DNA from: Oscillospiraceae bacterium
Lineage (GTDB): Bacteria; Bacillota_A; Clostridia; Oscillospirales; Oscillospiraceae
Direction: 5' to 3'
DNA length: 10,735 nucleotides
Assembly: GCA_017936985.1 (NCBI GenBank)
Contig: JAGBEM010000142.1
Location: forward strand, 1 to 10,735
Part shown: positions 1 to 7,621 of the stretch, in pieces
How the letters are laid out: each line of letters begins with the position of its first letter
How positions within the stretch are numbered: the first letter of the stretch is position 1
Notes under the pieces: model-generated
Database searches by the model: none
The model's input: the letters and a program-made list of their open reading frames with translations, nothing else
What the model was told of the DNA's origin: nothing
Position numbers and translations under genes: made by a program

Positions 1-1437
1 AATGTGCACATTCAGTAAGGAGACGATATTATCTGTTGTGTCGGCAAAGGGTTCTTCCACAGATACAATGGCCACAACTTCATTAGAAAGGTTGTCAAAA
101 ACCTCCATTTCTGTGCCTACATGTGTTTCCAGCAGATTTGCAATCATATCTCTGGCAGAAAGATCGCGGGTGATCATATACGCAGTATCTGCATCGTCAA
201 ACTGTACACAAAGGGCTATGCACCTTTCCCCGTTAAAGGACAGCCCCAGAGATTCAACGGCTGACATTTTTTCGCTGTTGCTGCGGTATGCATTTCGCAC
301 CAATCGCTCAAGAACACTGTTTTTCTGCGATGCATGAACTTCACGTAAACGTGCTTCGTATGCAGCAAACTTCTGTGCCATATTGTCGGCATAGCTGAGG
401 ATCAGTTTATGTCCAATATACTCAGAGTTAATCGGATCCGGATCGTCCGAGGGCGCGCTGCGCAGTAAGGAAAGGATCTCCATGATCTCTGTACGGTTTT
501 TGTGGGTAAAATATATACACAAAAGCACACTGAGGATCACAGGGATCGCAACTGCTGGTGCAAGTGTGGTAATCAAAGCGTTTCGGTTATCCGCATATGC
601 CAGCTTCGGATAATAAAATCGCACCCGCCAGGAGCTGCCGTGAAATCTGTGCTCTACGCCATACAGTTTTCTCTCCGCACCTTCGATCAGCGATAAGGTG
701 CTGGGAACAGGATGTTCAGAAAGTTCAGCAAACTGATCTGAACTGCTGTAAACTAAGTTATCTGCATAATACACACAGTATTCTGCACCATCATGCAATG
801 CGTCAAAATAGTCCTGAAAGACGGAATCGATGTCCAAAACAAGTACTACCTGAGAATGATCCTTATATCTATTGATAGGAACAGATATCCTATATTCCAT
901 GACATTCTCTTCTCTACCGTTTAGCAAAACACGCTCTGCTGGAAAGTATTGATAATGCCAAATGCTGGTTTGAAGTTCATTCAAAATCTGATCCGAAGAA
1001 CGACTACCAGACTGATACAAGCTGTCAAAGAATAACTGGGATTCATAAAGAACTGTGTCGGAAGAGATAATTCTATCCTCAATTCCATCATAAAAATAGA
1101 TCTCAACAATATCCTGGTCGTTAGATACATGCGCGAGAAAATTTTGAATATCCTGGCACGTCAAGATATCATTCTTTATACCTCTTGTTGCGTTGATGAT
1201 ATAGGTGTTGAGATCCGTATCATCAACAATAATGCTGGCGAGTTCCTCTACAGCATACAGTTTTGTCTCAACACGATCTGTTGCTACTTTTAGCAAAGCA
1301 TTTTGATCCTGCAAAACCTTTTGTGTATGATCATGAATGATCATGGTACTTAAGAATATAACAGCCAGAATTGGCAATAGTGCAATTAGAATGTAAGGTA
1401 ACGCCAATCGCAATATAGACCTGAATTTTACTTTCAT
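1..1437 (-). CDS. Membrane-anchored sensor regulator, probably AraC-type (C-terminus outside window)
   Basis: The frame is open from the ATG at 1437 to base 1, giving 479 residues with the C-terminus missing. Two hydrophobic segments (about 11-34 and 288-310) bracket a predicted extracellular region of about 250 residues. This is the dCache/PAS-like layout of transmembrane sensors. After TM2 there is no HAMP-DxxxN-H kinase signature. Instead there is a helical stretch (about 355-380, VLERLV) and a degenerate GGDEF-like domain starting near LGLSFNGERCIALCVQFDD. This is the layout of YesS-type membrane AraC regulators, whose helix-turn-helix lies at the very C-terminus, here beyond the edge. 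AAGGAG sits 10 nt before the ATG, and the gene starts 32 bp after the preceding stop, so it is probably co-transcribed. A histidine kinase is the alternative but is less likely. Function inferred: senses an external ligand and controls this locus. Confidence 0.75.
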   Translation of the reverse strand, partial: MKVKFRSILRLALPYILIALLPILAVIFLSTMIIHDHTQKVLQDQNALLKVATDRVETKLYAVEELASIIVDDTDLNTYIINATRGIKNDILTCQDIQNFLAHVSNDQDIVEIYFYDGIEDRIISSDTVLYESQLFFDSLYQSGSRSSDQILNELQTSIWHYQYFPAERVLLNGREENVMEYRISVPINRYKDHSQVVLVLDIDSVFQDYFDALHDGAEYCVYYADNLVYSSSDQFAELSEHPVPSTLSLIEGAERKLYGVEHRFHGSSWRVRFYYPKLAYADNRNALITTLAPAVAIPVILSVLLCIYFTHKNRTEIMEILSLLRSAPSDDPDPINSEYIGHKLILSYADNMAQKFAAYEARLREVHASQKNSVLERLVRNAYRSNSEKMSAVESLGLSFNGERCIALCVQFDDADTAYMITRDLSARDMIANLLETHVGTEMEVFDNLSNEVVAIVSVEEPFADTTDNIVSLLNVHI

Positions 1438-1469
1438 GCAATCGGTTCTCCTTACTATTTATGTATCGC

Positions 1470-2723
1470 TTATTTCTCTTCGAGACTGGGCAGCAGCACT
1501 GTGTGTGTTTCAGTGTTGGTATAGTTTGCTTTCACCTTGGGGGAATTTCTCAGGAAAGCATTAAATTCGTAACCAGGCTGAATACCTCTATGCCGTCTGT
1601 CATGATCAAAATGGTATTGCTGGCTGGTCCAGAAGCATACTGTTGGGTCGATCGCCTGATAGAATCCCAAAGTGGCGCCATTGCAACCATGATGGTTGAG
1701 CTGCAGAATATCGCTCTGCAGATGATCGCCAAAGGTGGTGACCATCTGATCATTGAGCCCTCTTTCACAGTCTCCGGGGATTACCATTGTTGCGCCGTCA
1801 ATCGTGATTCTCCAGGCGCCGGAGGTGTGGTTCATCCAAGGCATGGCATTGGGCCAATAATCTTCTCCGGCTGTAAACAGGAACTCGATCTCGCAGCCGG
1901 GCAAATAGAGCTTCTGGCCGGTATGATAAATGAAGTGTTTAACACTGGGGAAATTTGCGTTTGCGGCATCAATATAATTACGGGCATGGGCCGTAAAATG
2001 ATCCGGGTTATTGGGCGATCCATAGGTGCCCAGGGAGATATTGTAGAAGTTGGGGAAATTATAACAGACCGTTTCCAGTTCAAACCGATCTGCATAGTCA
2101 GTGAAGAAGCGAGTCGGGAGCGCAATGTGATCAGGGTCAGCATGGGTGATCATCCATGTTACCCGCGGTTTTTCTCCTTTAGGCGCGTTATCCTTAAGGA
2201 AATTGTAGAGAGATTCCATGTCTGCTGCTGCGTCACGGAAATATGTGACTTCGATCTCCTCTTCTGTACCCTTATTCATATATTTGGTTATATTGGCATC
2301 GTGACCCCAACCACCGTCAATAACAATATAGCTGCCGTCGCAAAGCTGAACGACCATACACTGTATATTGTCAGTCATTCCGATGATAGAAACAGAGGGT
2401 GTCACGGTATTTTCGTAGTCAGTAATGGCATGCGCCGGTCCAAGCCAAGTTCTGGGACCAGAAATAATGCGAAATTCACCCATTGCTCTAAAATAATTGC
2501 AATGGATCATATCGGTGTCGTTAATATAAGTGACAAAACGGTTATTCGATACTTCGTTTACCTGGTAAAGTTCATAACCAGCATCCAGCAGCAACTGCTC
2601 ATAAGCAGCAATCTCAGAAAGAGCAGAATCTTCGCTCATACGCTGAAAAACGACCAATTCATTACCATTTCCGCAGTCCTGATGTACAAGTCTCTTTCCG
2701 CTGGCAGTACTGAATCTTAACAT
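1470..2723 (-). CDS. ComEC-like metallo-beta-lactamase-fold protein, no export signal
   Basis: A 417-residue protein. It carries the ComEC-type MBL motifs in order: VIDGGW (134-139), THADPDH (193-199), PGD (316-318) and NHHG (343-346). The second histidine of HxHxDH is Asp, as in ComEC. An N-terminal segment (about 35-100, GYELYQVNEVSNNRF) precedes the MBL core and is shared with the upstream neighbour. Paralogy to that neighbour is obvious: both share THADPDHI, HTGQKLYLPGCEIEFLFT and the tail LLPSLEEK. The start at 2723 is chosen because GAGG lies 8 nt upstream. An earlier in-frame ATG at 2810 would encode 29 extra residues through a strong GC hairpin and is not credible. No signal peptide or membrane segment is seen, so the protein is likely cytoplasmic. 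A metal-dependent hydrolase, phosphodiesterase or nuclease is possible; the substrate is unknown. Codon use is more AT-rich than in the binding-protein gene. Confidence 0.88.
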   Translation of the reverse strand: MLRFSTASGKRLVHQDCGNGNELVVFQRMSEDSALSEIAAYEQLLLDAGYELYQVNEVSNNRFVTYINDTDMIHCNYFRAMGEFRIISGPRTWLGPAHAITDYENTVTPSVSIIGMTDNIQCMVVQLCDGSYIVIDGGWGHDANITKYMNKGTEEEIEVTYFRDAAADMESLYNFLKDNAPKGEKPRVTWMITHADPDHIALPTRFFTDYADRFELETVCYNFPNFYNISLGTYGSPNNPDHFTAHARNYIDAANANFPSVKHFIYHTGQKLYLPGCEIEFLFTAGEDYWPNAMPWMNHTSGAWRITIDGATMVIPGDCERGLNDQMVTTFGDHLQSDILQLNHHGCNGATLGFYQAIDPTVCFWTSQQYHFDHDRRHRGIQPGYEFNAFLRNSPKVKANYTNTETHTVLLPSLEEK

Positions 2724-2773
2724 AATATCAACCTCACTGGTTATTCGTATGATAAAGTTAGATAATTCTTTGA

Positions 2774-2800
2774 GAGCAGCGCGGAAAAGCCGCGCTGCTC
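2774..2800 (-). other. Strong GC stem-loop between the two MBL genes
   Basis: A perfect 11-bp inverted repeat (GAGCAGCGCGG and its complement) with a 5-nt loop sits in the 98-bp spacer between the two MBL genes. Neither strand has a U-tract immediately after it, so it is not a canonical intrinsic terminator. It may protect the 3' end of the upstream message or mark a processing point. Its presence argues against the longer start of the downstream gene. Confidence 0.7.
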
Positions 2801-2821
2801 CCCTATTCAAATCATGCTATA

Positions 2822-4564
2822 TTACTTCTTTTCTTCCAGAGACGGCAGAAGAAGTGTTGTCGTGGTACTGCCGTGGTAGTGACGGCCAGCAACGGACCAA
2901 AGGTACTTATTAAAGTCAAAGCCGGAGGCGGTGCCCAAGCGGCGCATATCATAGTAGAAGAAATCATCCTTAACAGGCCAGAAGCAGATCTCAGGCTGGA
3001 CGTATCTGTAGAAAGCTAAAGTACCACCGTTGGCACCATGGTGAACGACCTGCAGAACATCACTCTGGAGGTATTCCTTGTACATACGGGACATCTTGGT
3101 GTTGGGGCCGGCTTCAATGTCGCCGGTGATCATAACCGTCTTGCCCTCAATCGTTACTCTCCAGCAGCCGCAGGTGTGGTTGCACCAGGGCATAGCACTG
3201 GGATAGAAATCCTCGGGAGGCGTAAACAGGAACTCGATCTCACAGCCGGGCAGATAGAGTTTCTGACCGGTGTGATAAACCATGTGCTTAGCCTCAGGGA
3301 AGTTCTGCTGAGCAGCGTTAATAAAGCCATTGGAATAAGCCTCGTAGCTGCCAGGTTTCTGAGTGGAGCTTCCTGTACCGAACTGAATATTGTTCCAGTT
3401 GGGGAAGTTATAGACCACCATGTTCAGATCAAACTTATCAGCATAGTCGCTGAAGAAGCGGGTGGGCAGCGTGATGTGGTCGGGGTCAGCATGGGTGATC
3501 ATCCAGGTGACCTGGGGCTTGCCGCCGTTGGGGGTGTTGTCCTTCAGGAAGTTGTACAGAGCTTCGATATCGGCGTCAGCGTCTCTTGCGTAGCTGATAG
3601 GCTTTGCGTTGGCTGTGCCGGCATTCAGCGTGATGCTGTTTGTACCATTCTTGTTCCAACCGCCATCGATAACGATAAAGCTGCCGTCGGCAAGCTGGAA
3701 TACCATGTTCAGCACGCTGTCAGACTGGCCGATGATGGACACAGAAGGCGTAACGACCTTTTCATACTCCGTGACAGGAGTTGTGGAGGGCAGGTAACCC
3801 AAGGGGCCGTAGGTAATACGGTACTCATAGAGAGAGCCCATATAGCAGCAGTTGATCATGGTGTCGCCCTTGGTATAGATGGCGAAACGGTTGTCACCGA
3901 TCTCATTTTCGGAATACAATGCATAGCCGTTTTGGGTCAGCTTCTTTTCGTATTCCTTGGGTTCGCCGGGATCGGTAACTGCGTTATAAGTCAGCAGGAA
4001 GTTGCCGCAGCCACTGTCGTGGACATCGTACAATTTGCCGCCAACAGTATCAAATACAGGGATGACCTCAGTGATATTGGCAACATTCCGAGTGCCGGCA
4101 AAGGCCTTATCAATACCATAGGCGCCTTCTTCGATTTGCTTGAACTGTTGCTTAATGGCATCGACAATCGCTTCAGCATGCTCTTCTGCAGCAATCGCAA
4201 TATAAATATTATTCTCATCCATGATGAACTCATAACCGGTGTAAGGAATATCAGTACTGGTACCGCCCTTACCGCCCATCTGCTTAGCTGTGCCAATATA
4301 GATAGCACGATTTCCGGCCTTGGACTCGTCAACGACCTGGATATCCGTGCCGCTCATCATGCGCATGGTCTTGGCCAGGCTCTTTGCAGGTGCATCATCT
4401 TTGAGATAGTTTACAACATTAAATTCAGTAGCTCCGTTATCTACGATACGGTACCACTCAATGACCGGCTGCTGGTCAGCCGGATCCTGTTCCTGACAGC
4501 CGGCAAAGACCAGCAGGCTGCAAAGCAGAACAAGGACCACCGTCAATATCATTTTCTTAGACAT
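2822..4564 (-). CDS. Secreted lipoprotein with ComEC-like metallo-beta-lactamase domain
   Basis: A 580-residue protein. The N-terminus is a lipoprotein signal (MSKK, hydrophobic core, FAGC with Cys23), so the mature protein should be anchored outside the membrane. Residues about 45-145 read like the non-catalytic N-terminal domain of GH20/GH67-type enzymes: a paired AKSLAKTMRMMSG helix, then IQVVDE, AIYIGT, GYEFIMDENNIYIA and a closing helix. Residues about 175-255 are the extra domain shared with the downstream paralogue. The MBL core follows: VIDGGW (298-303), THADPDH (357-363), ITGD (479-482) and VVHHG (506-510). GGAGGG is well spaced before the ATG at 4564. The role is inferred as a surface metal-dependent hydrolase acting on an extracellular polymer or its substituent, supplying the adjacent transporter. 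ComEC-like nuclease activity or phosphoester cleavage (compare pneumococcal Pce, also an extracellular MBL fold) are alternatives. The MBL call is firm; the N-terminal domain call is moderate. Confidence 0.9.
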   Translation of the reverse strand: MSKKMILTVVLVLLCSLLVFAGCQEQDPADQQPVIEWYRIVDNGATEFNVVNYLKDDAPAKSLAKTMRMMSGTDIQVVDESKAGNRAIYIGTAKQMGGKGGTSTDIPYTGYEFIMDENNIYIAIAAEEHAEAIVDAIKQQFKQIEEGAYGIDKAFAGTRNVANITEVIPVFDTVGGKLYDVHDSGCGNFLLTYNAVTDPGEPKEYEKKLTQNGYALYSENEIGDNRFAIYTKGDTMINCCYMGSLYEYRITYGPLGYLPSTTPVTEYEKVVTPSVSIIGQSDSVLNMVFQLADGSFIVIDGGWNKNGTNSITLNAGTANAKPISYARDADADIEALYNFLKDNTPNGGKPQVTWMITHADPDHITLPTRFFSDYADKFDLNMVVYNFPNWNNIQFGTGSSTQKPGSYEAYSNGFINAAQQNFPEAKHMVYHTGQKLYLPGCEIEFLFTPPEDFYPSAMPWCNHTCGCWRVTIEGKTVMITGDIEAGPNTKMSRMYKEYLQSDVLQVVHHGANGGTLAFYRYVQPEICFWPVKDDFFYYDMRRLGTASGFDFNKYLWSVAGRHYHGSTTTTLLLPSLEEKK

Positions 4565-4584
4565 AGTTCCCTCCAGTTTTCTTG

Positions 4585-4605
4585 TCTGCCGGTTAGACTG
4601 GCAGA
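4585..4605 (-). other. Leader stem-loop ahead of the MBL lipoprotein gene
   Basis: A 6-bp inverted repeat, TCTGCC and GGCAGA, with a 9-nt loop lies just upstream of the ribosome binding site (about 4568-4576) of the MBL lipoprotein gene. It is short, and no function can be assigned from sequence. Confidence 0.35.
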
Positions 4606-4672
4606 GGTTTGGGGTGGGGTTAGCGGGCCGCTGGGAACGACGATCCCCACATTGGGGGTGAGAAAGGTAGAA

Positions 4673-4701
4673 AGGGAGGTATACAAACTGTATACCTCCC
4701 T
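4673..4701 (-). terminator. Stem-loop after the binding-protein gene (attenuator or partial terminator)
   Basis: A 12-bp perfect stem (AGGGAGGTATAC and its complement) with a 5-nt loop lies 57 bp downstream of the solute-binding-protein stop. In the direction of transcription it is followed only by TTTCTACCTTTC, a weak U-tract. Partial termination or 3'-end stabilisation is therefore more likely than a full stop. Placement after the binding-protein gene fits the usual need for more binding protein than downstream products. Confidence 0.55.
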
Positions 4702-4722
4702 CCTTTTGCGTTAATTATTTAC

Positions 4723-4742
4723 GGTCAAAGGTATACTTGACC
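4723..4742 (-). other. Small stem-loop immediately after the binding-protein stop
   Basis: The inverted repeat GGTCAA / TTGACC encloses an 8-nt loop that reads GTATACCT on the transcript. That loop is exactly complementary to AGGTATAC in the 5' arm of the larger hairpin at 4673-4701. The two could form a pseudoknot or alternative pairing. The structure is seen in the sequence; any regulatory role is inference. Confidence 0.45.
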
Positions 4743-4757
4743 TAATCATACAGGTTA

Positions 4758-6503
4758 TTACTTGGTGCCGTAGGTAGCAGCCAGCCAATCGCCCATAGAC
4801 TCGTTCTTCATCTCCAGGTAGCGCTCGACATCGAGAGCTTCCAGTTCCTCCCAGAACTTATCGATCTCGCTCAGAGGACGCTGACCAGTGATGAACTTAA
4901 CAGTCTCAGTGTTGATCAGAGTGCCGAATGCGCTAGCAATATCGGAAGCCTCAGCAGCATCATCAGAGTTCATGTAATCCTTAGGCAGACGGATGGAGGT
5001 AGCGCGGTCAGACCAAGCATTGATGGTGGTCAGTCTCCAGTGGCCGTCGATGTTGTCATCGGTGATAGCCTGAGCGGAGAAGACGGTGTAGGTCTCGCCG
5101 GTAACGGAGTCAACGTAAGGAACGTTCTCGCCGGTGCCGGAGGTCTTAACTGCGGGACGCAGACCAACGTTGTCAGAGGGGAACAGCCAGTCACGGCCGT
5201 ACTGCTCGATACCGACATAGGTGCCGTCAGCGACCTTATCGGTCATAACGTTGCCCTTCTCGTCGAAGTAGTGACCCTCGACCATGTTCAGGGGATCCTT
5301 GCCCTTTTCGGGACCGTAACGGTAGGTGAAAGCACCCTCATCGCTGTACATCTTGTCCATCATCATGGCCAGCAGTTCGGGATACTTAGTGGTGGAAGAA
5401 GCCCAAGCCTGGTTAACGCTGAACCAGGACAGACGGGAAACATGGATGTCTTCGACGGACTTAACATCACCCAGGGGGATGGGCTTAGCGGAAACATAGT
5501 CCATGTAGTCGTTGACAGCAGCTTCCAGAGTCCACCAGCAGTAAACGCCGCAACGACCGGCAGCGGTCAGAGCCTTAGCGGAAGCGTCGCTGTAGGAGAA
5601 GTAGTCCTCAGCGATGATGCCTTCCTTGTAGAAGGTGTTCATCAGGGTGACGAACTCACGGTAGGATTCGGTGTATGCAGGAATGACCAGCTTGCCGTCC
5701 TTGATCATCAGGTTGGCGCCAAACTTGTTGGGCTCAGTGCCGTAGAAGCCCAGGCAGGTCCACAGGTACTTCTCCAGGAAGCCAGAGGAGCTGACAACGG
5801 GGATAGCGGGCTTGCCCTCGGGGGTCTTAACATCCTTGAATGCACGCAGGACATCCAGCAGCTCTTCCTTGGTGGTGGGGATCTCCTTGCCAACTGCATC
5901 CAGCCAGCTCTGACGGAAGTAGAAACGCTCGGAGGTGCCGTAGCAGCCGGAAGCGGTCAGAGAGGGGTTGATGTAGGGCAGGCCGTACAGACCGCCATCG
6001 GGAGCGTAGCACTGGTCAGCCATAGCCTTGTCGTTCTTCATACGAGCATACAAGTTGGGCATCAGAGACTCGTTCAGGTAGGGAGTCCAGTCCAGCAGCA
6101 GGGTATCTTCGATACCATACTTGATGATGTTAGTGGTGGAGATGTTGATGCCGAAGACCAGGTCGGGCAGAGAGTTGGTGTTCAGCAGCAGAGAGGTCTG
6201 AGTGGCGCCCTCGGTGGTCTGCTGGACATTGAAGGTCACATCGTAACCCTGCTGCTCAAACCACCACTCCAGATAATGGAAATACCACAGCTGGTCAGCT
6301 TCAGTGGTATAGCCAGAGTGACGGGTGCACAGAACAGAGATCTCGACAGGCTCGTTAATCACGGGCTTGTCAGTGATGGCCTGCTGAGATTCCTTGGTCT
6401 CGTAGCCGTCAGAGTCGTCTTCGACGACGCAGCCAGCGAAGCAACCAACCATCAGAGCAGCCAGCATCAGAAGCGCGAGGACTTTGGTGAGTGTTTTCTT
6501 CAT
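4758..6503 (-). CDS. Extracellular solute-binding lipoprotein of a sugar ABC transporter (YtcQ/LipO-like)
   Basis: A 581-residue protein, at the long end of CUT1-type binding proteins. The signal peptide MKKTLTKVLA plus hydrophobic core ends with two possible lipobox cysteines, VGC (Cys21) and FAGC (Cys25). The latter matches the signal of the MBL lipoprotein. After an acidic linker the fold begins at PVEISVLCTRHSG. It then shows LLLNTNSLPDLVFG, a typical SBP family-1 'sgdlPDi' segment, followed by GLYGLPY, FYFRQSWLDAVG and IPTTKEELLDVLRAFK, all hallmark positions of oligosaccharide-binding proteins. AGGAGG lies 7 nt before the ATG, and the gene ends in tandem in-frame TAA TAA. Codons are strongly biased to C/G-ending forms (CTG, AAG, TAC, GAC), more so than in its neighbours, which suggests high expression. 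It should capture a glycan fragment for the two permeases encoded just upstream. The exact sugar cannot be read. Confidence 0.93.
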   Translation of the reverse strand: MKKTLTKVLALLMLAALMVGCFAGCVVEDDSDGYETKESQQAITDKPVINEPVEISVLCTRHSGYTTEADQLWYFHYLEWWFEQQGYDVTFNVQQTTEGATQTSLLLNTNSLPDLVFGINISTTNIIKYGIEDTLLLDWTPYLNESLMPNLYARMKNDKAMADQCYAPDGGLYGLPYINPSLTASGCYGTSERFYFRQSWLDAVGKEIPTTKEELLDVLRAFKDVKTPEGKPAIPVVSSSGFLEKYLWTCLGFYGTEPNKFGANLMIKDGKLVIPAYTESYREFVTLMNTFYKEGIIAEDYFSYSDASAKALTAAGRCGVYCWWTLEAAVNDYMDYVSAKPIPLGDVKSVEDIHVSRLSWFSVNQAWASSTTKYPELLAMMMDKMYSDEGAFTYRYGPEKGKDPLNMVEGHYFDEKGNVMTDKVADGTYVGIEQYGRDWLFPSDNVGLRPAVKTSGTGENVPYVDSVTGETYTVFSAQAITDDNIDGHWRLTTINAWSDRATSIRLPKDYMNSDDAAEASDIASAFGTLINTETVKFITGQRPLSEIDKFWEELEALDVERYLEMKNESMGDWLAATYGTK

Positions 6504-6535
6504 TGTTTTTCCTCCTAAATTTTTTTATTTTGATC

Positions 6536-6642
6536 ACAGGCCACAGCCTGTAATTAAAATACGATTTACGGGGGGATCTTGGGGTTACAACCCCTCTGCC
6601 GAAAATCAAGGATTCTCTGTACCTCCCCTTACACAGGGGAGG
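6536..6642 (-). repeat. Cluster of short palindromes between permease and binding-protein genes
   Basis: Three stem-loops occupy this 148-bp spacer. CCTCCCC/GGGGAGG (6622-6642, 7-nt loop) lies 9 bp after the permease stop. GGGGT/ACCCC is at 6581-6594, and ACAGGC/GCCTGT (6536-6551, 4-nt loop) is next. None has a proper U-tract, so they are unlikely to be full terminators. The CCTCCCC-type palindrome resembles short dispersed palindromic elements common between genes of gut Clostridia. That would need a genome-wide count. They may set the ratio of permease to binding-protein message. Confidence 0.45.
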
Positions 6643-6651
6643 CTAATCATG

Positions 6652-7596
6652 TTAACCCTTGAGAGAGCCGACCATAACGCCCTTGACGAAGTACTTCTGG
6701 ACGAAGGGGTAAGCGATCAGCATAGGTGCAGAGGAGATAAAGACCAGTGCATATTTCATGGTCAGTGCCAGGTAGGACAGGCGGGCAGCATCCGCAAGGA
6801 GCGAAGGATCGCCGCTATCCATGATTTCCTGGAACATCGTCTCATTCATGATCAGGATATTACGGAGAACCAGCTGCAGAGGCTGCAGAGAATCACTGTA
6901 AGTATAGATCATAGCGGAGAAGTACATGCCCCAGTGGCCGACAGCATAATACAGGGTAATGACCGCAAGGATAGGTGCAGACAGAGGCAGGACCAGCTTG
7001 AAGAAGGTCAGGAACTCATTTGCGCCGTCGATACGGGCGGCCTCGAAAAGAGTCTCAGGGATATTATTCTGGAAATATGTACGGGTAACGATCATGTTAT
7101 AGACGCTCAGACCGCCATTGATACAGAGGATCGTACGGGTATTGATCAGACCCAGATTCTTAAACAGAAGGTAGGTAGGAACCATGCCGCCGCCAAAGTA
7201 CATAGTAATAATGAACAGTGTGGAAAAGAAGCCACGTCCATACATACGCTTCTTGGACATTGCGTATGCGGCAGGAATGGTCAGGAACAGGTTGAAGAGG
7301 GTACCAACAACCGTATAGAAAATGGTATTACCATAGCCGCGCCAAATGGACTTTGTGTTGAGGATCAGCTTATAGGACTCAAAAGTCAGACCAGAGGGCA
7401 GCAAATGGGTCTTGCCGTTAAACACGTCATAGGGGTCGGAAATGGAGGCAATAATCGTCAGGTACATGGGATAGACCATGCAGAAGCAAATGATTCCGAT
7501 CAGCACATAGATGAAGGTAAGGAATACTCTGTCGCCTCTGGTGGTGGCGCCCCATGCGGATTTTTTCTTCTTTTTAACTAATGTTGCGTTACTCAT
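6652..7596 (-). CDS. ABC sugar transporter permease (YtcP/LplC-like)
   Basis: A 314-residue inner-membrane protein of the CUT1 MalG-like branch. A basic N-terminus (KKKKKS) is followed by about six hydrophobic segments, near 25-47, 88-112, 122-145, 157-175, 205-227 and 283-300. The cytoplasmic EAA loop is intact at about 185-208: EAARIDGANEFLTFFKLVLP, with the conserved G 18 residues before the LP. This loop docks onto the ATPase. C-terminal YPFVQKYFVKGVMVGSLKG is typical of this subfamily. The start at 7596 (MSNAT) is preferred because AAAGG lies 9 nt upstream. The in-frame ATG at 7605 directly abuts that site. It starts 25 bp after the partner permease, so the two are translationally close and form a heterodimeric channel. 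Confidence 0.95.
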   Translation of the reverse strand: MSNATLVKKKKKSAWGATTRGDRVFLTFIYVLIGIICFCMVYPMYLTIIASISDPYDVFNGKTHLLPSGLTFESYKLILNTKSIWRGYGNTIFYTVVGTLFNLFLTIPAAYAMSKKRMYGRGFFSTLFIITMYFGGGMVPTYLLFKNLGLINTRTILCINGGLSVYNMIVTRTYFQNNIPETLFEAARIDGANEFLTFFKLVLPLSAPILAVITLYYAVGHWGMYFSAMIYTYSDSLQPLQLVLRNILIMNETMFQEIMDSGDPSLLADAARLSYLALTMKYALVFISSAPMLIAYPFVQKYFVKGVMVGSLKG

Positions 7597-7621
7597 AATC
7601 AGCATCCTTTCTCAGCGCTCA

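Noticed and set aside
1..1437. Histidine kinase of a YesM type
   Set aside because: After the second membrane segment there is no HAMP-plus-histidine-phosphorylation pattern within the roughly 170 visible residues. The GGDEF-like stretch fits a membrane AraC regulator better.
1461..2720. Plus-strand frame (419 codons) opposite the second MBL gene
   Set aside because: Antisense shadow of a gene with intact catalytic motifs; no ribosome binding site.
2724..2810. N-terminal extension of the second MBL protein starting at 2810
   Set aside because: It would translate through the 11-bp GC hairpin, has no ribosome binding site, and a well-placed site serves the ATG at 2723.
3038..4714. Long plus-strand reading frame (558 codons) opposite the MBL lipoprotein gene
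   Set aside because: No ribosome binding site and no recognisable domain. The opposite strand encodes a clear lipoprotein with conserved motifs, and the frame is open because that gene rarely uses codons that read as stops in reverse.
5040..6518. Long plus-strand frame (492 codons) opposite the solute-binding-protein gene
   Set aside because: Its valine/glycine-rich, low-complexity translation is a mirror of the biased codons of the binding-protein gene. There is no start signal and no known domain.
6536..6642. Riboswitch upstream of the binding-protein gene
   Set aside because: The stems are short and independent, with no recognised conserved core, and they lie inside the operon.
6484..7581. 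Plus-strand frame (365 codons) opposite the YtcP-like permease
   Set aside because: Antisense shadow, rich in polar residues with no domain. The minus strand has an intact EAA loop and membrane segments.
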